Numbered from the stretch's first letter, positions 39,161-48,815 are shown. The stretch: DNA of 64,000 nucleotides from Kangiella sp. HZ709 (GCF_009674675.1 NZ_WKJC01000001.1:1061031-1125030), one strand, 5' to 3'. The notes: generated from the sequence alone by a model not told the origin. Numbers and translations are program-made.

Positions 39161-40900
39161 TTATAACTCAGTAATATTCAATTCGTCTTTTAGCTTGGCG
39201 ATAAACGACTCGATATCACCTTTAATTTTTAAGTTCTTGGCAATGGTGTGCTTTGCTCCATCATTAGTGTGTACCAATATATTGTAATACTTAGTGTTGC
39301 CTGAGCTGGTTTGAGAAATGGTATCGAATTTTTTTATATTTTCTTTGCGAATGCTTTTTGTTTCACTAAAAGTAATATACCCAGTTTGATAATAAAGATT
39401 TGCACCATCGACATATACTCGGCTTTTAAACAACGCCGCCCTCATCCCTAAAACTCCAAAGAGTCCGCCCAACAATCCAAATATGATCGGGAATAATACT
39501 GGTGCTCCATGCATATAGACACCAAAGCCCACCGCGACAAACACCCAGCCAATTAGTGACATTATTGACCATAGCAAAGTGTTCATTCTTGGGAATAAGT
39601 ATTCTACCCCTTGATTAGAATAGGACTGAATAACCCCAATTTTGGTCCAGTCGCCTCTTTCGCTTGCTCGACTGGTAAAGGATTGAGAAGAATCAGTTGT
39701 AAATAAATCCGATTCATCTCTTTCTTTTTCTAACAGCTCTTCTTTGGACAATTTAAATGCAGGCACTTCAAAGTCTAACTTGAGATCCGGACCTTTCTGT
39801 TTAGAATCTATTGATATTCGCCATAGATATTGTGAGCTTGAGTTTGAAGCATCGGTTTCTTTAAGGCTTGAAGGTACATTAAATTCAAATCTAGATTCTG
39901 AAGAAAAAATATCGACTCGTTGAGTGTCCTCCCACAATATCTTTTCTCTGGTGGAACGATCTTCACCCGAACCTGACTCATATCTATGAATCGATTTAAG
40001 GCTGATAATGGCTTCGGAATTATCCAAGCGCAACGTCGATAATTGGAAATGCCCGCGATTAATGTCGCCAATCTTAATCCGCTTATCATCTACATAGAGT
40101 TTAATACCACCGTATCGTTTATGCCTTCGGTAAAGAGCAATAGCCCAGCCAGCCATAAATATGCCTACCATTGGGAATAGCAAAACAAATAAACCTACAT
40201 ACTCACCTTTCTTAATGATATCTGGTAAAGCCAATATCGCTATGGGGAAAGAAATTAAATTCCAGAAAGCTGCAAATATACTAATAGCAATATAGCTACC
40301 TTTCGAGTTGGCTGTAAAGAACTCTTGTTGCCATTCTGTACGCCATAACCAAGGCTTATCTTGATATTCCGTTTGTAGCTTTTCTTCTTCGTTATTCTTT
40401 CGCTGCCCCCAGAATCCAGCAAAAATAATGCCGCCACCTGCGCCACCAAAAACCAATAGAAAGATAGAGCCAAACCCCAACATCCCCCAACGAATACCTT
40501 TATCAATGACGGCTTCTGATGGATTATCTGGGTTCACATAAGCGGTAACAGTCCTATCAATTCTTTGGGCATTTTTTAAGCGTCGGTAAAAGTCTTTTTG
40601 ATAGTCGCCAATATTGTCAGTCCCTGAAGAAAAGTTTAGTTTTGAAGAGGTATAGCTTCTACCTTCATATTGATAACTAAAAGAGCCTTTTACGCCATAA
40701 GTAGTACCGCCTTCATTCGAGTTAGAGTTTGTTTGTTTAACACTAATGATTTTTGCATTAACCGATTGCCAATCATTAGCCTGTAATGAATGATATAATG
40801 GAGCTGCCTGCATTAGGAAAGCTCCAATGCCCGCTAATAAAAATATGCCTCCAAAAATGATTAAACAACCTAAGCCTTTTTTATCAGTTTTTTCCTTCAT
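39161..40900 (-). CDS. DUF3592-domain membrane protein
   Basis: A 579-residue inner-membrane protein of unknown function. Residues about 1-150 form a DUF3592 unit: membrane helix (12-35), an extracytoplasmic beta region (VNAKIISVKQTN, GSFSYQYEGRSYTSS, VTAYVNPDNPSEAVID) and a second helix. Further helix pairs lie around 200-255 and 445-490. A large soluble region (about 265-430) carries ESGSGEDRST-type loops and the C-terminal 60 residues are soluble. It starts 5 nt after the stop of the O-antigen-ligase-like gene and is likely cotranscribed with it. No catalytic motif is seen. Confidence 0.7.
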   Translation of the reverse strand: MKEKTDKKGLGCLIIFGGIFLLAGIGAFLMQAAPLYHSLQANDWQSVNAKIISVKQTNSNSNEGGTTYGVKGSFSYQYEGRSYTSSKLNFSSGTDNIGDYQKDFYRRLKNAQRIDRTVTAYVNPDNPSEAVIDKGIRWGMLGFGSIFLLVFGGAGGGIIFAGFWGQRKNNEEEKLQTEYQDKPWLWRTEWQQEFFTANSKGSYIAISIFAAFWNLISFPIAILALPDIIKKGEYVGLFVLLFPMVGIFMAGWAIALYRRHKRYGGIKLYVDDKRIKIGDINRGHFQLSTLRLDNSEAIISLKSIHRYESGSGEDRSTREKILWEDTQRVDIFSSESRFEFNVPSSLKETDASNSSSQYLWRISIDSKQKGPDLKLDFEVPAFKLSKEELLEKERDESDLFTTDSSQSFTSRASERGDWTKIGVIQSYSNQGVEYLFPRMNTLLWSIMSLIGWVFVAVGFGVYMHGAPVLFPIIFGLLGGLFGVLGMRAALFKSRVYVDGANLYYQTGYITFSETKSIRKENIKKFDTISQTSSGNTKYYNILVHTNDGAKHTIAKNLKIKGDIESFIAKLKDELNITEL

Positions 40901-40905
40901 TGTTA

Positions 40906-42744
40906 TTACTTTTGGTTATATAAAAATCGTTTAATAGTAGAATGCTCTTTTAGGGCCTCATCTAATTCCACGGCCTTTTGATAATAAAGCTTCATATTAA
41001 CTTTATCCCCTGCCCTGCGATAAGCATCGCCTAACCGCTTCACTGTAATGGCGTCATAAGGAAATAAATTCACTAGCCTTTGGTTATATTCGATATCTTT
41101 TTCATGACTCTGGGTTACTTTAGTCAGTTGAGCTGCGGGGAAAAGTAATTCTTGAGCAAATGGATATTTTTTCAATGCTATTTCAAGTTTGTCACTAACC
41201 TCAGCTGTTTTATCCAATTCTATTGCAGAGTTAAATAGGATCACATGAGCATTTTTATGGTAAGGGTTTCTTTCAATAGCTTTGCTCGCAGCTTGATATG
41301 CTCCAGCAAAATTTTTATCTCTTAGCAATACTCTAGAGTCCACATAATCTAATCTAGCCGTATAGGCATTCATCACAAAAAAGCTTGATGCCAGCGCTAA
41401 GCCTGAAATGACCACTAAGACAATATACTTATTGATAGATAGTTCGAAGTTTTTATTATTGGTTAACTGTTTAGTGATAATAACCAAACTAAATACCAAT
41501 AGCATAACCGGCATTGCTAAGTGCATACTAAAACTAAGATTTGCTTGAGTTAGAATCGATAAGGCACTTAATACGACTCCAAGATTGGTGTAGCTGAATG
41601 TATTTTTGAGTAAACTCCAAGCTGTAGTAACTAATGATGCTAGCCCGAAAACCACAAGTACCAATCCCCAAATACCATATTCAGTCATGATTTGAATGTA
41701 AGCATTATGGACTTTTGAAGCTCGAACTTGGTAATTGATATGATCATCAGCGACAACGGTATTCATATAGTCGCCGTAAAATACGCTCCATTGACCAGGG
41801 CCAACGCCGGTAAGCCAATTTTCTTTTGCCATATGCAATGAATTAATAAAGAGTTTATAGCGAGCTTCTCCTTTATTTTCTAGACTTACCGCTTCAGTAA
41901 TTTGATTCGCTTCATCAAATACCGCTTGAAAGAACCAATGCAAACCTTCCGCATTGAAATGTACTAAAACTAAAGTTGCGAGCATGCTTGATAACAAGTA
42001 GCGCTTTTTTAAATGACTCAATGATTGTCGGTAAGTGGAGAAAACCCCAACGGCGATTACAGCAGCTAATAAAATTATTATTAAGGTCAGCCATGCTGCG
42101 CGAGTTTGAGTATAGGCGATATAGGTAAGCATCAAGCAAAAAGCAACGCTATTAAATAACAAAGCTTTATTGTCTTTTGGTTTGCAATGCCAAAAACGGA
42201 CTAATGTTATAGGAAGCATAGCCATCACAAACTGCGTGGCCATATTTCGATTGAAGAAAACAGACGCTGGCTTCGCACCCTGTTTAATTTCAGAAAACTC
42301 AAATAAATGCTGAATAATGCCAATAACCGCAGTAAATGTTGCGCTGATAATAAACACACTCAACCAGCGTTCCACCGATATTTCGTTATAATTCCATTGC
42401 CATAAAAGCATCGCTAAACATAAGGCTGCTAGCCAGTGAAAGTTATTCATGACTAATTCAAAATAGTTATGCGCCCAAAATAAGCCAACAAGCGTGAGCC
42501 CAATTAATCCAAGCATAGGAATGCTTAGCAGCGGTATCTTATTAAGTGTAAATTTCCTTTTGCTGACTAAATAAGCAACCAAACCACCGGCAGCAATTAA
42601 AAGAAAAATTAACTTCATCAACATCTCAGCTGGATAAATCTTTTTTGAAGAGATGATCAGTGCCAGAAAAGGAATGGCTGCCAATGATATAACCAAATAA
42701 TCGAAAAACTTTTCCGCTTGTCTTGTTTTTGAAGTTTTAAGCAT
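40906..42744 (-). CDS. O-antigen ligase-like (Wzy_C) membrane protein with C-terminal TPR
   Basis: A 612-residue protein with about 11-12 membrane helices (to about residue 455) and a Wzy_C region: YTQTRAAWLTLIIILLAAV and GVGPGQWSVFYGDYMN in the large periplasmic loop, the layout of WaaL ligases and PglL/PilO O-oligosaccharyltransferases. The C-terminal part (about 470-605) contains TPR-like helices such as FAGAYQAASKAIERNPYHKNAHV and VKRLGDAYRRAGDKVNMKLYYQKAVEL. It may transfer glycan to lipid A core or to a protein; no glycosyltransferase or target pilin gene is nearby to decide. Confidence 0.75.
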   Translation of the reverse strand: MLKTSKTRQAEKFFDYLVISLAAIPFLALIISSKKIYPAEMLMKLIFLLIAAGGLVAYLVSKRKFTLNKIPLLSIPMLGLIGLTLVGLFWAHNYFELVMNNFHWLAALCLAMLLWQWNYNEISVERWLSVFIISATFTAVIGIIQHLFEFSEIKQGAKPASVFFNRNMATQFVMAMLPITLVRFWHCKPKDNKALLFNSVAFCLMLTYIAYTQTRAAWLTLIIILLAAVIAVGVFSTYRQSLSHLKKRYLLSSMLATLVLVHFNAEGLHWFFQAVFDEANQITEAVSLENKGEARYKLFINSLHMAKENWLTGVGPGQWSVFYGDYMNTVVADDHINYQVRASKVHNAYIQIMTEYGIWGLVLVVFGLASLVTTAWSLLKNTFSYTNLGVVLSALSILTQANLSFSMHLAMPVMLLVFSLVIITKQLTNNKNFELSINKYIVLVVISGLALASSFFVMNAYTARLDYVDSRVLLRDKNFAGAYQAASKAIERNPYHKNAHVILFNSAIELDKTAEVSDKLEIALKKYPFAQELLFPAAQLTKVTQSHEKDIEYNQRLVNLFPYDAITVKRLGDAYRRAGDKVNMKLYYQKAVELDEALKEHSTIKRFLYNQK

Positions 42745-42859
42745 AGTGTTTAAGAGTCTAACGTTTGCTTAATGCTACCAATGGTAGTACCTCTTTGCTA
42801 GAGAAAAGGGTTACAATAGCGCCAATTTTAAAAGTAGTTTCCAGTATTCGGAGAATCTC

Positions 42860-44041
42860 ATGGTAATAAAACCAAAAGTTCGCGGCTTTATTTGTACCGC
42901 CTCTCATCCAAAAGGCTGCATAGCTCATGTTCAAGAGCAAATCAATTATATCAAGCAAGAGATTACCGATGTACCAGCTAATGCTCCAAAAAATGTTTTA
43001 GTCATCGGCTCATCAACAGGCTATGGCTTAGCTTCTCGTCTAGTTTCTGCCTTTGGTTATGGTGCCAAGACTCTAGGCCTATTCTTTGAAAAAGAAGCTT
43101 CTGAACGTAAAACAGGCACCGCAGGCTGGTACAACAATCGTGGCTTTGAGATCGCAGCAGATAAAGCAGGTCTTTGGCATAAAAGCATCAATGGCGATGC
43201 TTTTTCTCATCAAGCCAAAGAAGATGCTATTAAAATCATTCAAGAAGAAATGGGTAAAATTGATCTAGTCGTTTATTCGTTAGCTTCACCTCGTCGCCAA
43301 GATCCTGATACAGGCGATGTCTATAAGTCGGTACTTAAACCGATTGGCGATATGGTTACATGTAAAACATTAAATACTGACAAAGGCGAAGTTCATGATG
43401 TAACTATTGAGCCTGCCAATGATGATGATATCCAAAACACCATCAAGGTTATGGGTGGCGAAGATTGGGAGTTGTGGATGAATGCCTTAGATAAAGCAGG
43501 AGTCCTCGCTGAAGGTGTTGATACCGTCGCTTACACTTACATTGGCAAAAAGCTCACTTGGCCAATCTATGGTCATGCCACTATTGGTAAGGCTAAAGAA
43601 GACTTGGATAGAGCCTCTCATACCATTCATGAAAACCTGCAAAGCAAATACAAAGGCTCTGCAAACGTTGCGGTGTTAAAAGCCGTCGTTACGCAAGCAA
43701 GCTCAGCCATTCCCGTGATGCCTCTTTATATTTCATTGCTATACAAAGTCATGAAAGAAGCTGGGGTACATGAAAACCCAGTAGAGCAAATTAAAGGCCT
43801 TATTCATGATCAAATAGTCAATGGCCAAGCCATCTATGATGATACCCGCCGTTATCGTTTGGACTTAAAAGAGTTGGATGATTCTATCCAAGATAGAGTT
43901 GAATCTCTTTGGGATAAAGCTTCCACGGAAAACATTTCAGAAATCTCTGATTATCATGGCTATAAACATGAATTCTTTAAGTTGTTCGGTTTTGAAGTTG
44001 ATGGCGTTGATTACGAAGAAGATTTAGATCCCAGAATTTGA
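42860..44041 (+). CDS. fabV: Enoyl-ACP (trans-2-enoyl-CoA) reductase FabV
   Basis: Carries out the last reduction of fatty acid elongation with NADH and is triclosan-resistant compared with FabI. The 393-residue protein opens with KPKVRGFICTASHPKGC, has the NADH-binding VLVIGSSTGYGLASR (about 50-64), the FFEKEASERKTGTAGWYNN segment, and the Y-X8-K active site in YTYIGKKLTWPIYGHATIGKAKEDLDR. GGAGA lies 7-11 nt before the ATG, and a TACAAT (42812-42817) is a possible -10. It is a monocistronic gene, closed by its own terminator. Confidence 0.96.
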   Translation: MVIKPKVRGFICTASHPKGCIAHVQEQINYIKQEITDVPANAPKNVLVIGSSTGYGLASRLVSAFGYGAKTLGLFFEKEASERKTGTAGWYNNRGFEIAADKAGLWHKSINGDAFSHQAKEDAIKIIQEEMGKIDLVVYSLASPRRQDPDTGDVYKSVLKPIGDMVTCKTLNTDKGEVHDVTIEPANDDDIQNTIKVMGGEDWELWMNALDKAGVLAEGVDTVAYTYIGKKLTWPIYGHATIGKAKEDLDRASHTIHENLQSKYKGSANVAVLKAVVTQASSAIPVMPLYISLLYKVMKEAGVHENPVEQIKGLIHDQIVNGQAIYDDTRRYRLDLKELDDSIQDRVESLWDKASTENISEISDYHGYKHEFFKLFGFEVDGVDYEEDLDPRI

Positions 44042-44059
44042 TTCCTAATTAAAGTTTTC

Positions 44060-44086
44060 AAAGGGCACATTAAGTGCCCTTTTTTA
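44060..44086 (+). terminator. Terminator after fabV
   Basis: AAGGGCAC and GTGCCCTT pair over ATTAA with a T-run, 19 nt after the fabV stop. It isolates the downstream RNA candidate from fabV read-through. Confidence 0.92.
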
Positions 44087-44197
44087 TTGTTTTGAGTTAT
44101 ATAGACTGTTCAAATTATTTACAGTTTAACTAAGAAATAACTACTTAGAGTCATATAAGAAAAACAAAACAATATAATTCAATAACTTAACTGGATT

Positions 44198-44211
44198 GGC
44201 ACACTTTATGC
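44198..44211 (+). promoter_or_regulatory. Sigma-54 promoter (-24/-12), exact GG-N10-GC
   Basis: TTGGCACACTTTATGCTT contains GG (44198-44199) and GC (44210-44211) exactly 10 bp apart, with TTGGCAC matching the -24 consensus TGGCAC and ATGCTT close to the -12 consensus TTGCWT. The predicted transcription start is near 44223. It points into a 112-nt stretch with its own terminator. The upstream 100 nt are AT-rich, as expected for a DNA-bending region, but no enhancer site was recognised. Confidence 0.7.
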
Positions 44212-44222
44212 TTATATTAATA

Positions 44223-44334
44223 TGTATGCACTCCTAAGTGCAGACTATCCCCGGCTAACTGAAGGCAACTACCCGCTTAAGGTTAGCCAATCAATGCGCA
44301 AGCCATTTGCCCATCAAATGATGGGCATTTTTTT
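44223..44334 (+). ncRNA. Candidate sigma-54-dependent small RNA
   Basis: A roughly 112-nt transcript is bounded by the sigma-54 promoter and a rho-independent terminator (TGCCCATC/GATGGGCA at 44308-44327 with AAAT loop and seven Ts to 44334). This terminator works only on the plus strand, and fabV already has its own at 44060-44086, so something else must be transcribed. Inside are a perfect hairpin TGCACT-CCTA-AGTGCA (44227-44242) and a second stem GGCTAAC/GTTAGCC (44253-44259 and 44282-44288) enclosing a 22-nt loop with ACCCGC. The CTCCTA and CCCC segments are C-rich and could pair with ribosome sites. An open frame of 45 codons from ATG 44222 exists but has no ribosome site and runs through the terminator. 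I found no match to a known RNA family. The rest of the 328-nt gap (44042-44369) is empty. Confidence 0.6.
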
Positions 44335-44369
44335 GACCAGGATAAAACACTTAACTTAGGAAGTTATTA

Positions 44370-44960
44370 TTAACGTATCCAATTCAGCATTTGAAACAAG
44401 ATTGCTTGCCTTAGTTCAATATCGGTTGTTTCAAGAATGGATTGTTTTTGGCGTTCTGAAATTGGCATAAACTCAGTCAAGCGATCCATAACAAAACCTA
44501 GCTGACTCCATTTCTGTTCATCATCAATAATTTCTACTTGAGGATGATCTGACAAATCAGACAATAAATTAACCAACTCAGCCTGCTCGTCTAATACTTG
44601 TTTTTGATCGATAGGCTCTAACCATGAAACGTTAGCGGTCAGCAAATTAGATTCTAAGATTTCTAGGCTGTTAATTTGAAAACTGCGTTGTCCCAAACAA
44701 ATTATTTTTAAAAGACCTGACTCAGTTTGATCAAAATCAACGATTTCGACATAAGTGCCAATGGTAAAGGGTGTTGCAGGGATACCTGCTTCATTACCTC
44801 TTTTAATAAGGCAAACACCAAAGCCTTCTCCTTTCGATAATTGCTCAGAAACCATTTTCAAATAACGCTGTTCAAATATTTGTAATCTCAGCAGGCTATC
44901 AGGGAATACCACTCGTGAAAGTGGAAAAATTGGAATAACGCTATTATTGCTAAAATCCAT
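44370..44960 (-). CDS. LON substrate-binding (N-terminal) domain protein
   Basis: A 196-residue protein made only of the Lon N-terminal domain, without AAA+ or protease parts. VIPIFPLSRVVFPDSLLRLQIFEQRYLKMV is the typical start, and GTYVEIVDFDQTESGLLKIICLGQRSFQI the middle. Such stand-alone proteins are widespread but their role is not established. It begins right after the stop of the ABC permease gene (no gap), so it is probably cotranscribed with the ABC pair. Confidence 0.88.
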   Translation of the reverse strand: MDFSNNSVIPIFPLSRVVFPDSLLRLQIFEQRYLKMVSEQLSKGEGFGVCLIKRGNEAGIPATPFTIGTYVEIVDFDQTESGLLKIICLGQRSFQINSLEILESNLLTANVSWLEPIDQKQVLDEQAELVNLLSDLSDHPQVEIIDDEQKWSQLGFVMDRLTEFMPISERQKQSILETTDIELRQAILFQMLNWIR

Positions 44961-45758
44961 CTAGGATCTTAACCCTTTACCTTTGTGCAATAAATACAAA
45001 CAAATGCTCGCTAGAATCACTATAAAGACCATAATTAAGCCAAATGCTATACCAATTGATATATCTGATTTACCTAAAAAACCATAGCGGAATGCATTAA
45101 CCATATAAATAATTGGGTTAGCTTGCGATACTCCTTGCCAAAATTCCGGCAGTAATTTTATCGAGTAAAAAACACCACCAAGGTAAGTTAATGGAGTTAA
45201 CACAAAGGTAGGAATTATCGATATATCATCAAAAGAACGAGCAAATAAAGCATTTAAAAAACCTGCCATAGCAAATAGAATTGAAGTTAGAATAACTACA
45301 CTTATCAAAACTATAATATTGTGAATTTGAATATTATCGATAAAAAATAATGAAACCAGTGTCACTATGAAACCGGTAAGCAAGCCTCTTAAAACGCCGC
45401 CACCCACAAAGCCGGATAAAATAATCCAATTAGGAACAGGCGAAATCATCATTTCTTCAATTGAGCGTTGATACTTAGCGCTAAAGAAAGAAGACACAAC
45501 GTTAGAATAAGAGTTGGTAATAACCGACATCATGATCAAGCCAGGAACAATAAACTCCATATAAGGAAGTCCATCCATTGTTCCCACACGCGAGCCAATA
45601 AGGTTACCAAAAATCACAAAATACAAACTCATAGTTATGGCAGGTGGCAAAATAGTTTGTACCCAAATACGAGTAAATCGAGTGACCTCTTTTAACAGAA
45701 TAGTCTTAAAAGCTACCCAGTTAGAGCCTTGAATAGGAGTGGTATTAATATTTTGCAT
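44961..45758 (-). CDS. yadH: ABC-2 type transporter permease (YadH-like)
   Basis: A 265-residue inner-membrane permease with six helices and the ABC2 family signature around LTPLTYLGGVFYSIKLLPEFWQ near residue 185-205. RSIEEMMISPVPNWIILSGFVGGG is typical of the YadH branch. It forms an exporter with the ATPase encoded 2 nt upstream. The substrate is unknown. Confidence 0.88.
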   Translation of the reverse strand: MQNINTTPIQGSNWVAFKTILLKEVTRFTRIWVQTILPPAITMSLYFVIFGNLIGSRVGTMDGLPYMEFIVPGLIMMSVITNSYSNVVSSFFSAKYQRSIEEMMISPVPNWIILSGFVGGGVLRGLLTGFIVTLVSLFFIDNIQIHNIIVLISVVILTSILFAMAGFLNALFARSFDDISIIPTFVLTPLTYLGGVFYSIKLLPEFWQGVSQANPIIYMVNAFRYGFLGKSDISIGIAFGLIMVFIVILASICLYLLHKGKGLRS

Positions 45759-45760
45759 TA

Positions 45761-46708
45761 TTATTCTCCCGACACTTTTGTCGAACTAGTTTTATCGCCA
45801 TTTTCTACCATCCGCACAAACAACTCTTCTAAGCGATTTGCTTTATTACGCATACTTAAAACATTAATATTTTCTTGTGATAAGGCTGAAAAAACACCAT
45901 TGATACCAGCCCCTTTTTTTACATCCACTTCCAAAGTTGTCTCATCTCGTTTACGTAACTCGTAACCAGTATTCGATGGAAGCTGTTCAGGTAAACCTTG
46001 CGTATCTAAGACAAACGTTTCCATATCCAATTGTGCTAATAAAGATTTCATGTCCGTATTTTGGACAATTTCTCCCTGACTAATAATGGCAATATTGCGG
46101 CATAAGCTCTCGGCTTCTTCAAGATAATGAGTGGTCAGCACAATTGTCGTACCTTGCTCATTCAAGCGCTGCATAAAGTCCCACATTGAGCGCCTTAGCT
46201 CAATATCAACTCCAGCAGTAGGTTCATCTAAGATTAACAACTTAGGGCTATGGATTAAACCACGCGCAATCATTAAGCGGCGTTTCATACCGCCAGAAAG
46301 TTCACGTGAAGCACTTTTGCGTTTATCCCATAGACCTAATTCTTCTAATAAAGGTTGTGCTCGCTTTTTCGCTTCTTTACGACTGATACCGTAATAACCC
46401 GCTTGCTGTAGAACGATCTGCTCTACACCTTCAAACATATTGAAGTTAAACTCCTGAGGTACTAATCCCAAGTTTTGCTTAGCAGCAGTTAAGTCAGTAT
46501 CGATATCATGTCCAAACACACTGACTTTACCCGCTGATTTATTCACTAAAGAACTGATAATACCGATAGCGGTGGACTTACCGGCACCATTAGGCCCAAG
46601 TAGTGCAAAAAAATCGCCGTTTTCGACTTCTAGATCAATGCCTTTCAGGGCATGGGTGCCACTGGCATAAGTCTTGGATAAATTGGAAATAGATAATGCT
46701 TTGCTCAT
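45761..46708 (-). CDS. yadG: ABC transporter ATPase (YadG-like)
   Basis: A 315-residue ATPase. Walker [10 protein letters not shown] is at about 38-46, the signature [14 protein letters not shown] near 140, and Walker [13 protein letters not shown] near 163. A C-terminal regulatory extension of about 90 residues ([20 protein letters not shown]) is usual for the YadG and DrrA-like group. It precedes the permease. Confidence 0.9.
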   Translation of the reverse strand: MSKALSISNLSKTYASGTHALKGIDLEVENGDFFALLGPNGAGKSTAIGIISSLVNKSAGKVSVFGHDIDTDLTAAKQNLGLVPQEFNFNMFEGVEQIVLQQAGYYGISRKEAKKRAQPLLEELGLWDKRKSASRELSGGMKRRLMIARGLIHSPKLLILDEPTAGVDIELRRSMWDFMQRLNEQGTTIVLTTHYLEEAESLCRNIAIISQGEIVQNTDMKSLLAQLDMETFVLDTQGLPEQLPSNTGYELRKRDETTLEVDVKKGAGINGVFSALSQENINVLSMRNKANRLEELFVRMVENGDKTSSTKVSGE

Positions 46709-46768
46709 TGTTATCCTTTTGTACTTTTACTACTTTATAATGGATTGCTAAAAATAAATTACTAAGGC

Positions 46769-47386
46769 TTAATTACCGCTGTAACCCCAACGATGGCCAA
46801 GTTTATGATCGAGATCCAGGTGGTCTAAAATTCTCGCCACGATAAAATCAACTAAATCATTAATCGAACTAGGCTGATTATAAAAGCCTGGCGATGCCGG
46901 TAAAATAGTCACACCAACTTCAGACAGGCGCGTCATGTTTTGTAAATGAATCGTATTATATGGCGTTTCGCGAGGTACCAATAATAATTGACCACGCTCT
47001 TTTAAAACCACATCTGCTGCCCGCTCTATCAGATTATCCGAAGCGCCAGTTGCAATTGCACTTAAAGTGCCTGTAGAACAAGGGCAAATGATCATTTGCT
47101 TGGGTGCACTTGAGCCGCTAGCTACTGGAGACATCCAGTTATCGGTAGAAAAAGCCTTAATAAACCCTTCTGGCAAATTTAATTGCTTGGTTAACTCTTT
47201 TTCTACTACGCTTGGTGCTTTATTGACTTGTATATCGCACTCTGTCGCCAGCACTACGCGCGCAGCGCTGGATAACATTAAATAGCAATGCTGATAATGA
47301 TTAACTAACTGTTGCAGTAGCCTAAGCGCATAGGGTGCTCCAGAAGCCCCGGTTATTGCTAAAGTTATCGCTTTAGTTTGACTCAT
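46769..47386 (-). CDS. ubiX: Flavin prenyltransferase UbiX
   Basis: Makes prenylated FMN, the cofactor of the UbiD decarboxylase in ubiquinone synthesis. The 205-residue flavoprotein begins [17 protein letters not shown] and has the FMN-binding [46 protein letters not shown] and [16 protein letters not shown] motifs. It follows mpl on the minus strand after 76 nt; mpl-ubiX is a common pair. Confidence 0.96.
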   Translation of the reverse strand: MSQTKAITLAITGASGAPYALRLLQQLVNHYQHCYLMLSSAARVVLATECDIQVNKAPSVVEKELTKQLNLPEGFIKAFSTDNWMSPVASGSSAPKQMIICPCSTGTLSAIATGASDNLIERAADVVLKERGQLLLVPRETPYNTIHLQNMTRLSEVGVTILPASPGFYNQPSSINDLVDFIVARILDHLDLDHKLGHRWGYSGN

Positions 47387-47462
47387 AAATTCCCCGAAAA
47401 TTATTTAGAGATCTATTGTTTAAGTAGAATTAGTGATAGCTGCTTAAGGGTTACCTAAGAAA

Positions 47463-48815
47463 TTACTTCGCCAAACTATCTAATATTTTTTGATGTATTC
47501 CACCAAAGCCACCATTCGACATCACTAAAATTTTATCCCCTGATTCTACCACGGATTTTACCTCCTTAAGAATTGAAACAACATCCGGCAAAATGGATAA
47601 CTCACTCAGCTTTTCTTTTTCAGACTGTGGGAAATCCCATGCAAAATCGCCCGGCTTATGAATAATAACTCTATCGGCATCAACTAATGAACTTAATAAA
47701 ACATTCTGGTGGATACCAGAGCGCATGGTGGCCGAACGTAAATCCACAATCGCTATAATTTTTGCGCCATCTACTTTAGCTCTGAAACCTTCTAAAGTTG
47801 TCTCAATCGCCGTCGGGTGATGAGCAAAGTCATCATAAACTTCAACTCCACTAGACTCACCTTTAAACTCCATCCGCCTTTTAACGTTTTGGAACTCATT
47901 AAGTGCATCACAGCAATACTTCGATGGAACCCCAGCATGACGCGCAGCTGCTATCGCTGAAAGCGCATTATTGGCATTATGCAATCCAATCAAGTCCCAA
48001 TTAACACTACCTTGCAATTCGCCTTTGAAATACACCTCGAAATGGCTAGCATCGTCAGCTTGCAAAGCATAAGACCAGCCTTGTGAAGATTGAGTTAATT
48101 CTGAAGCAGACCATAGGCCTAGCTCAATCACCTGCTGTAAATTACTTTCAATCTCGGGATAAATTACCAAGCCATTTGCAGGAACAATTCTTATGGCGTG
48201 ATGAAACTGTTTTTGAATCGCAGCTAAGTTTTCAAAAATATCCGCATGATCAAATTCTAAATTGTTCATAATAAAAGTTCGCGGGCGGTAATGGACAAAT
48301 TTAGAACGTTTATCAAAAAATGCCGTATCGTACTCATCCGCTTCTACCACGAAAAAGGGGGATTCGGTCAAGCGTGCCGACAGACCAAAATTCTCAGGAA
48401 TACCGCCGATTAAAAAACCAGGCTGCAAATTCGAATACTCTAGAATCCAAGCGAGCATACTGGCAGTTGTGGTTTTGCCATGAGTTCCAGCGGCAGCTAA
48501 CACCCATTTATCTTTAAGGATATTCTCACACAACCATTGCGGACCTGAGCGATAGTTAAGCCCTTGCTCCAACACATATTCAACCGAAGGATTACCGCGA
48601 GACATGGCGTTACCAATAATCACACAGTCGGTTTCTTCAGGAATGTTTTTAGGATCAAACCCTTGAATCAGTTCAATCCCCTGCTCTTCAAGCTGGGTGC
48701 TCATCGGAGGGTAAACGTTTTGATCACTCCCGCTTACCGAGATGCCTTTTTGCTTGGCCAGCAAGGCGATACCTCCCATAAAGGTGCCACAAATTCCCAA
48801 AATATGAATGTGCAT
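47463..48815 (-). CDS. mpl: UDP-N-acetylmuramate:tripeptide ligase Mpl
   Basis: Recycles cell-wall tripeptide (L-Ala-gamma-D-Glu-meso-DAP) by joining it to UDP-MurNAc. The 450-residue Mur ligase opens MHIHILGICGTFMGGIALLAKQKG, has the ATP loop AAGTHGKTTTASMLAW near residue 108-123 and the C-terminal DDFAHHPTAIETTLEGFRAK. The order of motifs and the Mpl-type start separate it from MurC. It is divergent from pfp across 143 nt. Confidence 0.95.
   Translation of the reverse strand: MHIHILGICGTFMGGIALLAKQKGISVSGSDQNVYPPMSTQLEEQGIELIQGFDPKNIPEETDCVIIGNAMSRGNPSVEYVLEQGLNYRSGPQWLCENILKDKWVLAAAGTHGKTTTASMLAWILEYSNLQPGFLIGGIPENFGLSARLTESPFFVVEADEYDTAFFDKRSKFVHYRPRTFIMNNLEFDHADIFENLAAIQKQFHHAIRIVPANGLVIYPEIESNLQQVIELGLWSASELTQSSQGWSYALQADDASHFEVYFKGELQGSVNWDLIGLHNANNALSAIAAARHAGVPSKYCCDALNEFQNVKRRMEFKGESSGVEVYDDFAHHPTAIETTLEGFRAKVDGAKIIAIVDLRSATMRSGIHQNVLLSSLVDADRVIIHKPGDFAWDFPQSEKEKLSELSILPDVVSILKEVKSVVESGDKILVMSNGGFGGIHQKILDSLAK

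Noticed and set aside
44223-44334. GlmY/GlmZ, Qrr, CrcZ or CsrB-type identity for the candidate RNA
   Set aside because: Length, hairpin layout and core sequences differ; there are no repeated GGA motifs for CsrA and no recognisable Qrr core.
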